Source: Amaranthus tricolor
Lineage: Eukaryota; Streptophyta; Magnoliopsida; Caryophyllales; Amaranthaceae
Length of the DNA stretch: 64,000 nucleotides
Reading direction: 5' to 3'
Assembly (NCBI RefSeq): GCF_026212465.1
Contig: NC_080060.1
Location: forward strand, 1,802,635-1,866,634
In this document: one piece after another, positions 13,144-25,170 of the stretch
How the letters are laid out: every line of letters begins with the position of its first letter
Numbering within the stretch: position 1 is the stretch's first letter
Notes under the pieces: model-generated
The model's database searches: none
Told to the model about the DNA's origin: nothing
What the model saw: the letters and a program-made list of their open reading frames with translations, nothing else
Position numbers and translations under genes: made by a program

Positions 13144-13423
13144 CACTACAATATAATTTGCTTTTAGTGGGATATATTTAGCGACATTTAATTTAAACGT
13201 CACTACTTTAAATTTTTAATAGTATATATAGTGGATTTAGTGACATTTATTAGACCTTTTAGCATCATAATAAAAACTCATACTAAAGCTTTTCGCGACA
13301 TAGAATCGAGTGATATTTCTCATAAATGTCATTATAGACTATAGCAACAATTACAGACTATAGCAACAATTACATATGTCACTAAAGGCCAAATAAAGTG
13401 TCATTAAATCACTTTATAGTAGA
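13144..13423. mobile_element. Possible non-autonomous CACTA-like element
   Basis: The segment opens CACTACAATATAA, ends TTTATAGTAG, and carries subterminal repeats of the type TAGTGACATTTA and GTCACTA in both orientations. An 18-bp tandem duplication (CTATAGCAACAATTACAGA) sits at about 13337-13373. The right terminus is not a clean TAGTG, so the class is tentative. Confidence 0.4.
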
Positions 13424-14069
13424 ATTTAAAATAAAAATCATCAATTATTAACTAAAATATATATCAGTAGTATTTTTTTAATGTCACTAAATTTAATATG
13501 GGAACGTAATTTTGTTGACAACGATATCTGACGTTCATCACCTTGATCAAGCTTTGATGTTCAATTAATTTTTTTTAATGCTGTCCAACTATCTTAGAGA
13601 CTAGATTATTTTTTATATTTATAATTATTATCAATCTTTATTACTGCCAAATTCTGACACAAATCCACTTGATCTAATCTAATCTAATCTTACAGGGTAT
13701 CATGGGTCCCACATAACCAATTTAATGTAGATTAAATAGAAGTTTCCAATTACTAAAAAATATAAGAGGGAAAAAGAGAAAAATCTAATTGGATAACTAT
13801 TTAATTATATTAATCAAAAACCATAAACTCCTAACAAATGGCTCATAATTCAGACATTGGGTCACCCAATGTTTATGGTTTATATATTTGTATAATCCTA
13901 CTTACTCAGCCAAGAGCTGAATGATATGAAATACAAGTGTAAAGTGGGAAAATAATAATGGTAGTGTAATGAAATTAAAGAAAAATAATTAATTCATATT
14001 CTAATATTGAAACCAACGAATAAAAACCTAATGACAAAATAAATAAATACTATTTCATTCTTTTAATTA

Positions 14070-14551
14070 AGGGAAATTGCACATGGTAGCATCAAATTTT
14101 TATGAAACGTCAGAAGTAGCACTTTTGTAAGGTTTTTCCATATGGTGACATTCAGTTTATGTCTTATCTAATTGCCATAGCATTTTCCGTAAAATTCTTA
14201 TTAGTTTCCGTTTAATTCACCACGTTGTCATTTCTACCCTTATTAAGCGTCGTTGGTTGTTGTCTTTATAATTTATACAAAACCATTTTTATGCCTTAAA
14301 TGTTTAATTCACCATTTTGGCGTTTAATTCATCAACGCTATCAAATGTTTAGGGCAAAATTATAAAGACAACAATCAACACTTAATAACGGTCGAAACGT
14401 CAAAATGGTGAATTAAACGGAAATTGACAAGAATTTAACGTAACATGCTACGGCAGTTAGATAAGGCATAAATTGAATGCAATGAAAAAATCTTATAAAA
14501 ATGCTACGACTGATATTTCATGAAAGTTTGATGTTATCACGTGAAATTTTC
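14070..14551. mobile_element. Long-TIR foldback MITE, Mutator-like
   Basis: Arms of about 200 bp pair across the centre. For example, GTAGCATCAAATTTTTATGAAA on the left pairs with CATGAAAGTTTGATGTTATCAC on the right, and TGTTGTCTTTATAATTT pairs with AAATTATAAAGACAACA. The termini are GGGAAATTGCAC and GTGAAATTTTC. The 8-bp sequence TTTAATTA flanks both sides (14062-14069, 14552-14559). Long TIRs with an 8-9 bp duplication fit a MULE-derived MITE. Confidence 0.75.
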
Positions 14552-14559
14552 TTTAATTA

Positions 14560-16465
14560 GTTATCATTTTAATGGCACACAATTTGAGGAGATTAATAAA
14601 GGTAGATTGGATGAAATTTGTACCAATGACCTTTACTTCATTTCATTTACTAATCAAAATTTTAAACTTATTGTTATAGCACTATTATGTCTAAGAGTTC
14701 AGTTTACATTCACCCCTCATTTGCACAAGAAGGTCACAACACGTCTAGCAATACAGAAGTTTTATTAATATTATTATTATCATCATTACTTAATACACAA
14801 AATTAATTAATTAATTAAAGTTAATATTATTATTATCATCATTAATTAATCTACAACAATAATTAATAGAATTTAGCCCTATACTATGTGAAAATCTTTT
14901 AAATTTTAAAAAATAAATGAAATAAGTTGTACAATGTAGTTTAGATTCCCTTTTCGTCTACAAAGTTGTGTACATTGTAATAATAATATATTAACCATTT
15001 AGCGACACATTGTGAAAATTTTATTCATACTAAATGACTGAGAATTTGATTATAAATATGATGATCATATATATATATATAATATTATTATTTTATTTTG
15101 AGGATCAAAGGATAGTAACTTATAAAAAAAACACAATAGTGTATGTAATAAATATTTCACAAAAGCTAAAAATAAAAAAAGATGTTGAGCTTGAGTTGAT
15201 AAAAGTCGAAGTAAGCTAATTTTGTATGATTTTATCAACTTAATTATTATATGAATTCATATAGTATTTTTTTTTATTTGATGACAATTATGTAAAGTTG
15301 GTCCTAGAAGTAGAGATACAATTTATAAGTGTGTAGCACGAAATTCTTATATAAACTATAAATTATAGTACTTTTATATGTTATGGTAATTCTTTTTAAA
15401 GCAATAATTTAACAAACTTTTTGTATTAAATTATGAACATTTTACCCATAATTTACAATTCTGTCTTTGTCACTGTATAATATATATTAGAGTTGTTTAA
15501 AATTAAACCGATCAATAAAAATTGACTATAATTTGCCCTAATCCGAAATAACATATACATATATTAGAGTTGTTTAAAATTAAACCGATTAATAAAAATT
15601 AACTATAATTTACCCTAATCTGAAATAACATATACATAAAATCAAAATAAAGTTGTCAAATTATTTACATATATAAATAAATCAAAAATTAATCCCATCT
15701 AATATATTATACCCCAAACTCTTTTGAACATCCACATCAACAACTTTGTGTATATATATAACCAATATCTCAATATAGGGAATTATGTGGCCCTTTTTTT
15801 CGTGTTCAGGTGTACTTGTTGGCCACTTTAGCTATAGAAGGTTAGAGTTATCTTAAAGACAAGAAGGCAAGTTTGATTAAATGAAGGATTTATTAAATAA
15901 ATTAAATAATTACTTAAAGATATAGGAGAAATTTTTTTTTGTCTCAAAGACATTACAATATCATAATTTTAAATTTGTCAAATTAACTCTGCTACATTTT
16001 TATTTTGGATAATTATCCCATCATCTTTCTTTAATTAGCTTGTCGATGCATTTTTCTTAATTTTATCTTACATTTAATCTATAAATACAATCCATCGTTC
16101 CACCATTTTCTTAATATGCATACAATAATTACAAATGTTCAATTGCGTCATCAAATCGATTTTATGTTAGATATTTAATGTCGGTTCAAAATAGAGTATT
16201 ATGTCTATGTTGATTTTATATAATTGTTCATCCTTTTTATGTCGAATCAAATCAAATTAATTACAAGATAAAATAAATATCAGATAAATATCAAATCATC
16301 AATATTTAAATACATTCCAATATTACATAATTGTGATCTCTAATAGACAGAGAAAGTATCAATTGCATGGGCTCAACTCAAACTCAAATAAGAGCATATC
16401 ACACTAGTCCCATCTAATATAATTATAAATATACTTTGTACACCCTTTAATACACATGAGTTAAA
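14560..16465. other. Intergenic DNA with a 77-bp tandem duplication
   Basis: No gene recognised. A unit starting ATATTAGAGTTGTTTAAAAT occurs twice head to tail at 15484-15560 and 15561-15637, with only a few substitutions. The remainder is AT-rich without further structure that I can support. Confidence 0.55.
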
Positions 16466-16752
16466 TATCAAGGAACCAACTCAACTAAAAGCTTAAGCTG
16501 ATTGTTAAGACTCAATGATATGTTATATACTCTAATACGCCCCCTCACACGAGAGTCCATTAGGCTAGAAGTGTGGATGCAACACAAACCATCCTCATAC
16601 CATGTGCTAATATTCCACTTTAAATGAGGGTGGTTGAGATTCGAATCCGTTACCTCTTGTCACACTGGCTTCCAATACCATGTTAAGAGACCAACTCAAC
16701 CAAAAGCTTAAATTGATGGTTAAGACCACAGGATAGGTTATATACTCTAACA
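16466..16752 (-). mobile_element. TRIM with 72-bp LTRs, copy B, perfect TSD
   Basis: On the minus strand the 72-bp LTR 16752-16681 (TGTTAGAGTATATAAC start) is followed directly by the primer-binding site TGGTATTGGAAGCC. The interior is 143 bp and non-coding. A GAGGGGG polypurine tract precedes the second 72-bp LTR (16537-16466). TTAAA flanks both sides (16461-16465, 16753-16757). The LTRs keep a conserved hairpin-prone motif, CATCAGCTTAAGCTTTTGG. Confidence 0.9.
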
Positions 16753-17336
16753 TTAAACAATTCATATAGATAATTAATTAAATAAATGAAACGAATTTTG
16801 ATGATAACCAAAATGGACTTTTGCATAATCCAATTTGCTTTATTCTAAAAGTATTTCTTTAATTTTAATTTTTTTTTTAAATGAAAAAAAAAATCTAGAA
16901 GTAAGCATCTTTTAATGGGTTTTTGTTTGTTTCTCCATAAACTAACAACAATTGTGACATTTTACGTAGCTTTTCAATTGCGAAACTTTGTAGTCGGACC
17001 AATCAATCAAACATGGATCCTGATATATTCTTGACAATTACGAATAATATAAGGATGTTGCTAATAGACGCTTTTGGAACGTTTATTAATAAAGATAAAA
17101 TTAATTTGATATAATAATTTAAAATACATTTTAAACTTAAAATAATGTTAATTATATTATTTTATGTAGTATAAAATTTGAAATTGAACTGATTAAATTA
17201 ATTTAAACTATATTAAAAAAATAAAAATACTAAAATATGAGAATAATAATGAGAAATTAGAGCAAACCAAATTAAAATTAAATTATAAAGAACTCGGTTA
17301 CATTTTATTCCTGTATTTTTAGGACCAAAAAGCATT

Positions 17337-17493
17337 CACAAATTCTTGTATAAAATGGTCTTAGCGATATATGTGTCTTGTACATAATTAAGTGGGTCAT
17401 CTAATACGTATGAGAATGAGTATAAGCTCATATTAGAGAACGACTTACCGAGAGATCATCTCATCAAGAGACAGTCTCTCATAAAAATAGCTC
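17337..17493. mobile_element. MITE of the GAGACGGTCTCA-ended family, copy 2 (diverged)
   Basis: The left end CACAAATTCTTGTATAAAATGGTC matches the family start. The right end has GAGAGATCATCTCATC and GACAGTCTCTCAT. The middle shares little with the other copies. Confidence 0.45.
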
Positions 17494-18124
17494 AAAATAT
17501 TGAACAACTTAACAAGGATGAATTACAAGATTATTGTTATTATATAATAAACGGAAATTTCAGATATACATCTATTCTAGAAGTTATCCTTCTAATGACA
17601 TGTATTAGTAAATTGTAATGAAGTTAACCTACATAAATTGGCATGTGAATTAAATACGTGATGTTATTCCTATAATTAGTGTTGTCTTTATAGAGATTTG
17701 TCTTTTTTTTTTTATTATATATAGTAGATTAAGAGGTGGACAGAATTAAGTGTGATTTAATCTCTAAATTTTATTTAAAAAAGATAATACTTACACAAAC
17801 TAAAACAAAATTCAATTATTGTAAAAATTTTTCTTTATATTTAGTTTAGTGAGGTTCTTTTCGGCGGTTCATGAATTGATTATGGTAAGTTGTAATTCAA
17901 TGTACTTCAAATTTTATTGATTAAACAAACAAAATTTTATTAACTACTTTTTCTTATACACGAGTACTATTATGTGCAAAGGCGAAGCACCTAAGGGGTA
18001 AAGTGGGGCCATGGTCCCTCTCATGTCGTCTTTTATTTTATTAAATTTACTATATTTGTGTTTTTAATGTAAAAGTTTATTTATAATAAATATAACAGAT
18101 TTAATGAAATTAAAAAATAATTTG

Positions 18125-18179
<55 letters not shown>

Positions 18180-18699
18180 CTCAATTCTATTTTTATTTAA
18201 ATTTTAGTAGAGGAAAACTAGATTCACATCAAGTTAAGCTATGAGTCCTATGACTTAAGTCATTTGATTAAAAATGAGTTGTATAAAATGTAACTCTAAA
18301 AATAACTATCAAATTGCTCATATATACATGAAAAAATAATTATTTAGTCCACTTATATATTTTAGTATTCTGAATTCACTCAAAAGTCAGGAAAGAATTG
18401 TAATAGAGTAACAAATGTGTATAAAATTATGTGTGGAAGAATCATTTCATCTCAAAAGACAAAATAAATTATGAAGGAAGATCACAGCAAATCTCTTTAA
18501 TGAGTTGAATAATTAGCAATGATCAAATAGAAATAATAATTAATTGGTAAGCGTGTAAATTAATACTAGGAATCTCTACTCCTTTTCATTAACCATTCGT
18601 GTACATTAATTATATTGTCCAAATTCTAAATTCATAATTTTCAATTTGTTCACAGCTTATTGCGTGATATGGCTCATTGTTCAAAAAAAATTAACAAAA

Positions 18700-19055
18700 T
18701 TATGGGAAAATTTCATTTGTTGATATTGAGTTTTTGGCTTTTTTAAATGCTGGATAGTAATTTTAAATTTTTAACTTTTCTATTTGGTAGACAAAAGATT
18801 AAGATATTTGTTAATATACATTATTATCGCTCATTATAACGATTATTTTTCAAAAATAAATGGTGCGATCACACTTATGAGACACATTTTTCAAATATAG
18901 GTTCAAAATAAATACTTAATTTAAACAAAGAATTTAACATTTTGTCTGCTATGTAAAAAAGTTGAAAGCTTAGGGTCAGCATGCGGATTTTTAAATGTTT
19001 GTCTACTTAGTGAAAAAGTCAGAAAACTCAAAGTTATCTAGTGGAATTTTCCAAA
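18700..19055. mobile_element. Foldback MITE, GGGAAAATTTC termini
   Basis: The left arm GGGAAAATTTCATTTGTTGATATTGAGTTTTT pairs with the right arm AAAACTCAAAGTTATCTAGTGGAATTTTCC. The inner arms (CTATTTGGTAGACAAA against TTGTCTGCTATGTA) pair as well. Its termini resemble the 14.1-kb Mutator-like MITE. Confidence 0.55.
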
Positions 19056-20299
19056 TTAATGTAATTTAATAAAAAAATAATTTAAGTCCAATAAAAATAA
19101 TAATACAAGTTCAATAATAAAAAAAAGATATAGCTGATTAATTAGTATATTAGTTGTAAATTGTAACAGACTAAAAAGTATGACGCAAATCCCACCTGAC
19201 CTCTATTATAAGGGTCATTAATTTGTAAGATTTAAAGTGCTAATCATGTTCTATAACGTACAGTCCACAAATTTTTAATTAAATAAATACCCATAAAAAA
19301 TAAGGATGAAAATAGTCTGTCGGATCTTTATATTTTTTAGTCACTAAATAAATTACATGTACACAATTATTAGAAAAGTATATATTTAATTTAAATTGGC
19401 TTATAAAAATAATTATTAAAAACAATAGGAATCTTGGAAAGGTAACATTATATGTCTGTACTTTTACGCCAACTAAATTAAAGAAATTAATATATAAAAT
19501 TAGACTACTTTTCAATCAATTAATTATATTTTGTATAAAAATTATTTTATTTTTCGGCTAAAATTATAATTGAACTTTTTACTTTCTCGAGGGTGTTCAT
19601 TCTTCTTGTTTGGCTTTTAGAAGAACACAGAAATGGTTTTACAGGTGTCTTTTCATTAAACTTCCCTTCCCTTATTACTTATTAGTTTGTAATTAAGCAC
19701 TAGTTAAGCTAAGTCAAACATAACCAAACAAGTATAAGGTTTTGGTAGTATGTTTTGTAACATGCATGTACTGATGTACCACATTATTGTAAATGTTAGC
19801 TAATTTAGTAGGTAATATGCACAATATTATCATCATTATTCTAATAAATTCTGTTACAGACAGAATTTGAGAAGGATGAAAAAAAAGACAGATTAAAACA
19901 TATGCATCATATAATGCACAAAATATAAATACATTAGAAAAAAAATTATTGCACCATGCGTGTCTGAGTTGGAAAAAAGAAAGCAAATAAATTTGTAACT
20001 TTGAATTGATAGTTCTAGCATATGACCATCAGGATTTTTTTTTTTTTTTTTATGATTCCTACTCTTGATCATAGCAGGATAGGTTGTCTTTATGGACTAT
20101 TAATGTATGGCTCTTTTGACATATTGTTGCAGTTTAATTTTCATTTTTATGATTTTTTTTCTACGGGGTTTTTAATGCCGGCGGTTGAGTTTATTGTTCA
20201 TGTCTTTTTATTAATAAAATATTTACTTATAAAAAAAAAGACTAAAAGATACCAAATTTACTTAACATTGTAATGTAATATTTTTTTTGTTAATCTTAA

Positions 20300-20577
20300 T
20301 GTCAAGGAACTAACTCAACCAAAAGCTTAAGCTGATGGTTGAGATCCAAAGATATTTTATATACTCTAACACGCCCTTCACACGAGACCCCATTGGACTA
20401 GAAATGTGGATGCACACATGTACTAAATGTTCCACTTTCAAATGAGGGGTGGTTGAGATTCAAACCCGTAACCTCTTATCACACTAGCTCTGATACCATG
20501 TCAACTGTCAAGGAACCAACTCAACTAAAAACTTAAGCTGATGGTCGAAGCTTCAGGATTTGCTATATACTCTAACA
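20300..20577 (-). mobile_element. TRIM with 72-bp LTRs, copy C, perfect TSD
   Basis: Both LTRs are exactly 72 bp (20577-20506 and 20371-20300 on the minus strand), begin TGTTAGAG and end CCTTGACA. The primer-binding site TGGTATCAGAGC is an exact match to the initiator-Met type at 20498-20487. It is separated from the LTR by an extra 7 bp (TGTCAAC on the plus strand), probably a slipped repeat of the LTR end. CTTAA flanks both sides (20295-20299, 20578-20582). The element is 278 bp and encodes nothing. Confidence 0.92.
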
Positions 20578-20582
20578 CTTAA

Positions 20583-22889
20583 TTCTAAAATGTTTTCATT
20601 TAAAAGAAGTATGCAATTAACAGTAAGATTTTTAAAAATACAAAATTAAAGATCACAAGCATGTCAATGGAAAAACCTAATAATTAATATATGGAATCAT
20701 ATAATATCGATAGTAGAATTAATAAATTTATATGGTTAGGTCATTTTTTTTTTAATTATAAGGTAAACTGAGAGAATGAAAGACGTAAATGAAATTCAAT
20801 CTCAAAATCTTATGACGATATTTACTTCAATTGAAATAAAATTAATTATCTATCAAATCATAGACTTAAAATTAATATATATTTTATCCGTACCATTATA
20901 TTTACTATTTAAAATAATATTTTTTTTCTCTATCACTCTTAGTTTTAAACAAATAAAAAAAAAACCAAAAAATATCAAAATTTGGTAAATTGGATAACGA
21001 TGGTGTCGGAGAATAATGTAGACATGGTGTTGTTCCACGGGCCGTTCAAACCGACACACAAAATTATACCCAAAAACTAAACTAATCAACTATTGCACGT
21101 GTATGTATGATTGTTTCATATCTAGGATAAATTTCATTTCATTTCATTTATTTCTTATAAAATTCAATTACTATACTTCGCTTTTATTTATTATATAATA
21201 ATTTTATTTATTTTTATATAAATATTTTTATATCCATGTTTTTATTTTTATTTTTTACTATACTTTGCTTTTATTTTTTATATAAAATTCAATTTCTTAT
21301 CTTTCATGATTTTATTTAATTTTTACATAAATATTTTTATTTTTTTCTTGTTATTTTGATTTTTTTTTATTTGAAATAGACTAGAAAATCTCTACGGGCG
21401 GAATGAGAAAATTAATTCAACTTTTAGGTGATAAGAATCATATCCCTTACAAAAGTGATCGGAAAAAATCTCAATCACCGGACTAACCTATTGTATATTG
21501 TATTATTAAGATTTTTTGTTTCAAAGTAAATTGGGGGATGGGAGCTCTGAGGATGGACTAATGCAATAATCAAAAACTAGGATTTTCTGAATAAAGTGAT
21601 ATATGATTCAACTGAGACAAAATTCGATTCTCATGTTATCCCTGACATAGAATATCATGGGTAAGCCTAGTGGTTGTTCATAGCTGACCCTTCACTTTTG
21701 CATTAAAGATTCAATTTTCACCGGCTACAAAAAAGCATTAATCCTCTTTCCTCCCTAAATGATGTAGGATTCTTTACCCTATCCCTCTTGATTCTTCCGA
21801 CTCTTGAAATCAGGAATATTTGTTAAGATATAATAAAGAAAAAATAAAATAAAATCATTATATTGTACCAATTTGACATATTAATTTTTAATTACTGCAA
21901 AAAGTATCTAAAATTAAAAGCAGTGTATAGTTAGATATTATCAATTAATTTGAATAAGTATTAATGTATAATAAGCTATAACATTTTTTTATACCTGATA
22001 GATTATGGTTTTTGGGGAAATATAAATGACTACTTTTGTAATAAAAAAATTTGGCCAAAATTTCAAGTTCTTATTCAAATAATAATAGTTTGATATATCT
22101 AATTTTCATATATGCATCATATTTATCAATGATAATTGTACAGAAATTGACAAATTAAATAATGTGTATTATTAATTGTAAAATTTTTTTAGTTATTCAA
22201 CATTAATTTTATTATTGACTTTGACTTAAACTTTTGAAGATACTTAATATAATGTCTAGATCTCATGCACCGATCCAAATAAAAAAAAGTTATTAACCCT
22301 AATATATGGATCAATGTCTGTTATGAGCTAAAAGAAACTAGCAGAAAATGCCAATTCAACACGTTACACCAAATTTAGAGTAATTAAACAAGTTATGAAA
22401 ATAGCTTATGCTTAATGATTGAGACAAGTAAGTTTATAGTTCATTTTCAAGATCTTATTATCTAATCATGATTATTATTGCTAATTAATAATATAATTAT
22501 GATTTATGATTATTATTATTAGCATTGTTTTTACGTAATAGGAGTATAATAAAAATATTAATATAAGTTACGTACATATTGATGATATATGATTAAAAAT
22601 GTAGTTTGAATGGGAAGCATTTATTCAAGTCTTAACCTTAAAAATAGGAGGTTGAAGAGTTGGTAATGTTTTTCTACAAAGAATTGAGATACACTAAAGA
22701 CAAGTTGGACCCTCATATAGTCATATGTCAAGAAGACTAACTAATTATCGTATATAATTTATCATCTTCATTTTAAAAATATGGAAAAATATGTGTGTCC
22801 ATCTAAGAATTGCATGAGAACCAAATTTAAAAACAACAATTAGTTGTAATTATTATTTTATTTTTTGAATTGCAGGACAGACTAAAAAA
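20583..22889. other. Intergenic AT-rich DNA with a SINE-like segment
   Basis: No gene recognised. Around 21660-21730 a tRNA-like stretch reads AGCCTAGTGGTTG, then GCTGACCC, then AGATTCAATTTTCACCGGCT, which resembles the A and B boxes of a decayed tRNA-derived SINE. Confidence 0.35.
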
Positions 22890-22894
22890 TGAAA

Positions 22895-23289
22895 TGTTGG
22901 AAGTACTTTACAAGTGAGATAAGATCCCACATCAATAAAATAGTGAGTTTTTGATTTGCATGTATACTGGAAGAGCTAACCTTCCTACTACCATATAGTT
23001 TTGGAAAACAATGAACCTCACCAAGTGTATGTGCAAGTCAATGCTCTTGATCACGGCCTAATATGGTATCAGAGCCGAAGGTGGTTCCTGGTATAATGTG
23101 GCTCACATGTGAGAGGGAGTGTTAGAAATACTTCACATGTGAGACAGGATCTCACATTGATAAAATAGTAGGTTGTTGACTTGCATATATATTGGATGAG
23201 CTAACCTTTCTACTACCTTATAGTTTTGGGAAACAATAAACCTCATCAAGTAAAATGTGCAAGTCAACGCTCTTGATCACTGCCTAATA
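22895..23289 (+). mobile_element. Complete TRIM with ~170-bp LTRs and a 56-bp interior
   Basis: LTR1 (22895-23063) and LTR2 (23120-23289) begin TGTTGG/TGTTAG, both carry GAGATC/GATCCCACAT-type sequence and end CCTAATA. The primer-binding site TGGTATCAGAGCC begins on the base after LTR1 (23064-23076) and is a perfect initiator-Met tRNA match. The interior ends in the polypurine tract GTGAGAGGGAG. TGAAA flanks both sides (22890-22894, 23290-23294). The LTRs end in TA instead of the usual CA. With only 56 bp between LTRs it is little more than the cis signals for reverse transcription. Confidence 0.93.
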
Positions 23290-23294
23290 TGAAA

Positions 23295-24480
23295 AACAGT
23301 TAGTTAAGATTCAAAACTTAAGATGACAGGACCTTTGCTTGAGGAAGTGACACTAAACTGAACAAGACTCAATTTAACAATTAGTTACAATTATATATTA
23401 AACAACGACTATACCAATTATTTGTGCAATTTTGTTAAAAATTTAAAGTTAATATTATTTCAAAAATATTCCACTAACATATGCCCCCATTCCTAAGTGC
23501 ACTTGATAATAACAATATCTTTGGGTTATCCCTTATAGAAGTAATAAGGTAGAAAAACAAAAAAGACTGAAGTATAAGTATTAAATTAGACTATATCTAT
23601 GAAAAACTTGTCATCAAACTATACTTTAAATTGGTGTACTTCAAATTTCAAATTTTTATCTTCTAATTTACTCTTTAAAATATATTATTAATTAGTATAA
23701 AACGCTCTTATAAAAATCCGTTTGTACTTGATTATAATTTTATCTTCTATACGTATTTCAGATAAAATTATAAATTCGATTGTTACACAATTTTTCATTT
23801 TTCTTCGCCTATCATATAATTCATAAAATATATTTATATTAGAATGGTTTACTCACAACTCACAAGAGAGTGAGAATAGTTGGAGACAACTTGGGAGAAG
23901 CCAATATGAAAGCATAAATTGAAGTCCACAATGAGACTAAATTCCACACAACAAATTGCTTCTTGTATTAACGAATTTGATGGGTTTTCGTTTGACTAGC
24001 TTTTGGTAGGACTTGGGGAAGGTTTGAATATGCATCTTCTTCTTCTTCTCCCTTAGACAATGGTCAAGATTTATTTGTAATCCAAGCAAATGCTCTCAAA
24101 ATAGATTCCATTTTCAAGAAAGAGGTACTCATGTAATTTATTACTTTTTGTTTTTAATTATTTTTTTGGATAAATTGTCTGATTCTACCTATAAATATTA
24201 CTTTTTATCAAAAATGGTCCATAATACCTCTTTCTTTGAAAATGCGAGCATTAATTCTTAAATACTAGAGTGGACAAATAAGTCTATATATCAATTTTAA
24301 TAGTTATCTACATAAAATTTCTTTTTTATTCATATTAATTTTTTACCATCTCAACTTCTAAATGCATAAAATCATGTGATCTTTCAAATTAAGAAAACTA
24401 CTAGTTATACACATTAATACCATAAAGAAGTTAAAAGTGCTTAAAAGTAGGATTTTACGTCATCCCCATTACCCAATACT
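23295..24480. other. Intergenic AT-rich DNA
   Basis: Nothing that I can support as a gene or element. Confidence 0.35.
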
Positions 24481-24483
24481 TGT

Positions 24484-24920
24484 TCAGTCGGTCTTCTGAG
24501 ATATCGTTTTTTTAAGAGACGTCTTTCAGGTCCAACTTATTAAACCTTAATGTCCACTTACTATATCCTTAATGTCCACTTACTATATCCTTAATGTCTA
24601 CTTACATTACCCTTAATGCTTACGTACAATATACTTAATGTCCACCGAAAAAGTACTTAAAATGTCTACTTACAATAATTTTCTTAATTTCTACCGAGAA
24701 ATTTAGCCTACTAGCTACCCACTTACCATATCCTTAATGCCTACTTATAATATCTTTAATGCCTACTTACAATATACTTAATGTCCACCGAGTTAGTATT
24801 TAAGTACTTACAATGTTCTGATTGCCTAATTAAAACATTTTAAATGCCTACCGAAAATCTTACTCTATATTTTTCTTTTTAGGTCACTCCATTAGAGATG
24901 GTCTCTCACAAGAATTTGTG
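24484..24920. mobile_element. MITE-like element carrying an inner minisatellite
   Basis: The outer parts carry GTCGGTCTTCTGAGATATCG and AAGAGACGTC on the left and GAGATGGTCTCTCACAAGAA on the right, the signature of the GAGACGG family. Between them is an array of about 22-bp units of the type CTTAATGTCCACTTACTATATC, at least ten degenerate copies. The composite at 2.8-3.3 kb looks related. Confidence 0.55.
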
Positions 24921-24985
24921 ATACTTATTACATTTCTTTTCGCACATAATTTAATGTATATTTTGATACTAAATATTTGTGTTTC

Positions 24986-25170
24986 ACTAATTCTTTATTG
25001 AGATTTGAGACCGTCTCACCATAAGACGACCTCAATTGGATTAGCCCAAACCCTTAAAAAATAACTCTTGCCCTATACAATTCAAATTTCATTGTTTAGT
25101 TATATTTTTTTTATTAATGGGCTGCTTGTATGAGCTCGTTTCACGATGAGACGGTCTCATACAAGATTTG
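24986..25170. mobile_element. MITE of the GAGACGGTCTCA-ended family, copy 3
   Basis: The left TIR is TGAGACCGTCTCACCATAAGACG and the right is CACGATGAGACGGTCTCATACAAG, near-perfect inverses. The interior is AT-rich with TTAGCCCAAACC. Confidence 0.7.

Larger units (their letters stand above)
16758..20294. other. Intergenic AT-rich DNA, with a (TA)n tract and two MITE remnants
   Basis: No gene recognised. An uninterrupted TA microsatellite of about 50 bp spans 18127-18176. A GAGACGG-family MITE remnant lies at 17337-17493 and a GGGAAAATT-ended foldback at about 18700-19055; both are listed separately. Confidence 0.45.
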
